Of a stretch of DNA of 6,279 nucleotides, positions 6,138 through 6,279 are shown piece by piece (position 1 is the first letter of the stretch; each line of letters begins with the position of its first letter). The stretch is taken from assembly GCF_937891315.1 (NCBI RefSeq), contig NZ_CALAGI010000148.1:1-6279 (forward strand), written 5' to 3'. Position numbers and translations under genes: made by a program. The notes beneath the pieces are model-generated. The model ran no database searches, was not told the origin of the DNA, and saw only the letters and a list, made by a program, of their open reading frames with translations. The stretch comes from an uncultured Amaricoccus sp. GTDB taxonomy: Bacteria > Pseudomonadota > Alphaproteobacteria > Rhodobacterales > Rhodobacteraceae.

Positions 6138-6279
6138 ATGACACCCGCCGAAGTTATCGCGCGGCAGCCGGCGGCTGCGCGCCCGATCGATGAGATCATC
6201 CTGCATTGCACCGCGACGCCGGCCGGGCGGCCGGTCAGCGTCGCGGAGATCCGCGCCTGGCACCGAACGCGCGGCTGGG
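6138..6279 (+). CDS. N-acetylmuramoyl-L-alanine amidase (Amidase_2) endolysin, N-terminal part
   Basis: The first 47 residues are present; the gene runs off the right end of the window. The sequence matches the start of phage amidases related to T7 lysozyme, zinc enzymes that cut the bond between N-acetylmuramic acid and L-alanine in peptidoglycan. IDEIILHCTATPAGRPVSV (17-35) contains the first zinc ligand, H23, in the HCTAT motif on the first core strand. AEIRAWHRTRGW (36-47) is the family's next helix with its conserved WH-x-x-RGW ending. The remaining zinc ligands and catalytic residues lie beyond the window. No signal peptide is seen, so release would need a holin or similar, consistent with the membrane proteins just upstream. 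The start is supported by GAAGGAAG 4-6 bases before the ATG and by the usual short N-terminal extension before the first strand. Confidence 0.9.
   Translation, partial: MTPAEVIARQPAAARPIDEIILHCTATPAGRPVSVAEIRAWHRTRGW

Noticed and set aside
1..6279. tRNA genes, CRISPR arrays, insertion sequences, riboswitches, factor-independent terminators
   Set aside because: None could be supported: no cloverleaf-like segment, spaced repeat array, transposase, or GC-rich hairpin followed by a T-run was found by eye.

Overview
The window looks like the tail-end and lysis end of a prophage or gene-transfer-agent (GTA)-type cluster from a high-GC alphaproteobacterium. The very high GC at third codon positions, the (2Fe-2S) ferredoxin at the left edge, the GTA_TIM 'host specificity' tail protein and the DUF2793 protein all point to that class, probably Hyphomicrobiales, Rhodospirillales or Rhodobacterales. 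I cannot name a genus from the sequence. All genes are on the + strand and are tightly packed.

Layout: (1) 13-372, a complete thioredoxin-like [2Fe-2S] ferredoxin, a cellular gene. (2) 369-731, the C-terminal part of a GTA g14-type NlpC/P60 cell-wall peptidase. Its first 25-30 codons and its start are gone, and the reading frame emerges exactly at the ferredoxin stop codon. (3) 735-4682, a 1315-residue GTA g15-type baseplate/fiber protein with a GTA_TIM barrel. (4) 4695-5432, a DUF2793 phage protein. (5) about 5510-5668 and (6) 5665-6003, two small single-pass membrane proteins, overlapping by ATGA, that share a juxtamembrane R-V-E-R-x-x-G-R-x-E motif. (7) 6138 to the window end, the start of an N-acetylmuramoyl-L-alanine amidase (Amidase_2) endolysin.

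Functionally, genes 2-4 belong to the tail tip: peptidoglycan-cutting peptidase, baseplate/receptor-binding megaprotein and accessory surface protein. Genes 5-7 look like a lysis cassette, with membrane proteins followed by a lysin. Stop/start overlaps and Shine-Dalgarno sequences lying on or beside the preceding stop suggest one translationally coupled transcript. I found no convincing promoter or terminator.

The most notable anomaly is the abrupt ferredoxin/NlpC-P60 join. It is a deletion or recombination breakpoint, an assembly chimera, or (with a one-base difference) a fusion gene. The second is a 44-bp tract just before the lysin (6074-6117) in which GATC recurs four times at an exact 11-bp period. 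The third is an amber codon that ends the second membrane protein although its frame stays open to an ATGA overlap with the lysin. I see no clear evidence for a wholly new system; the rest is recognisable phage/GTA biology.
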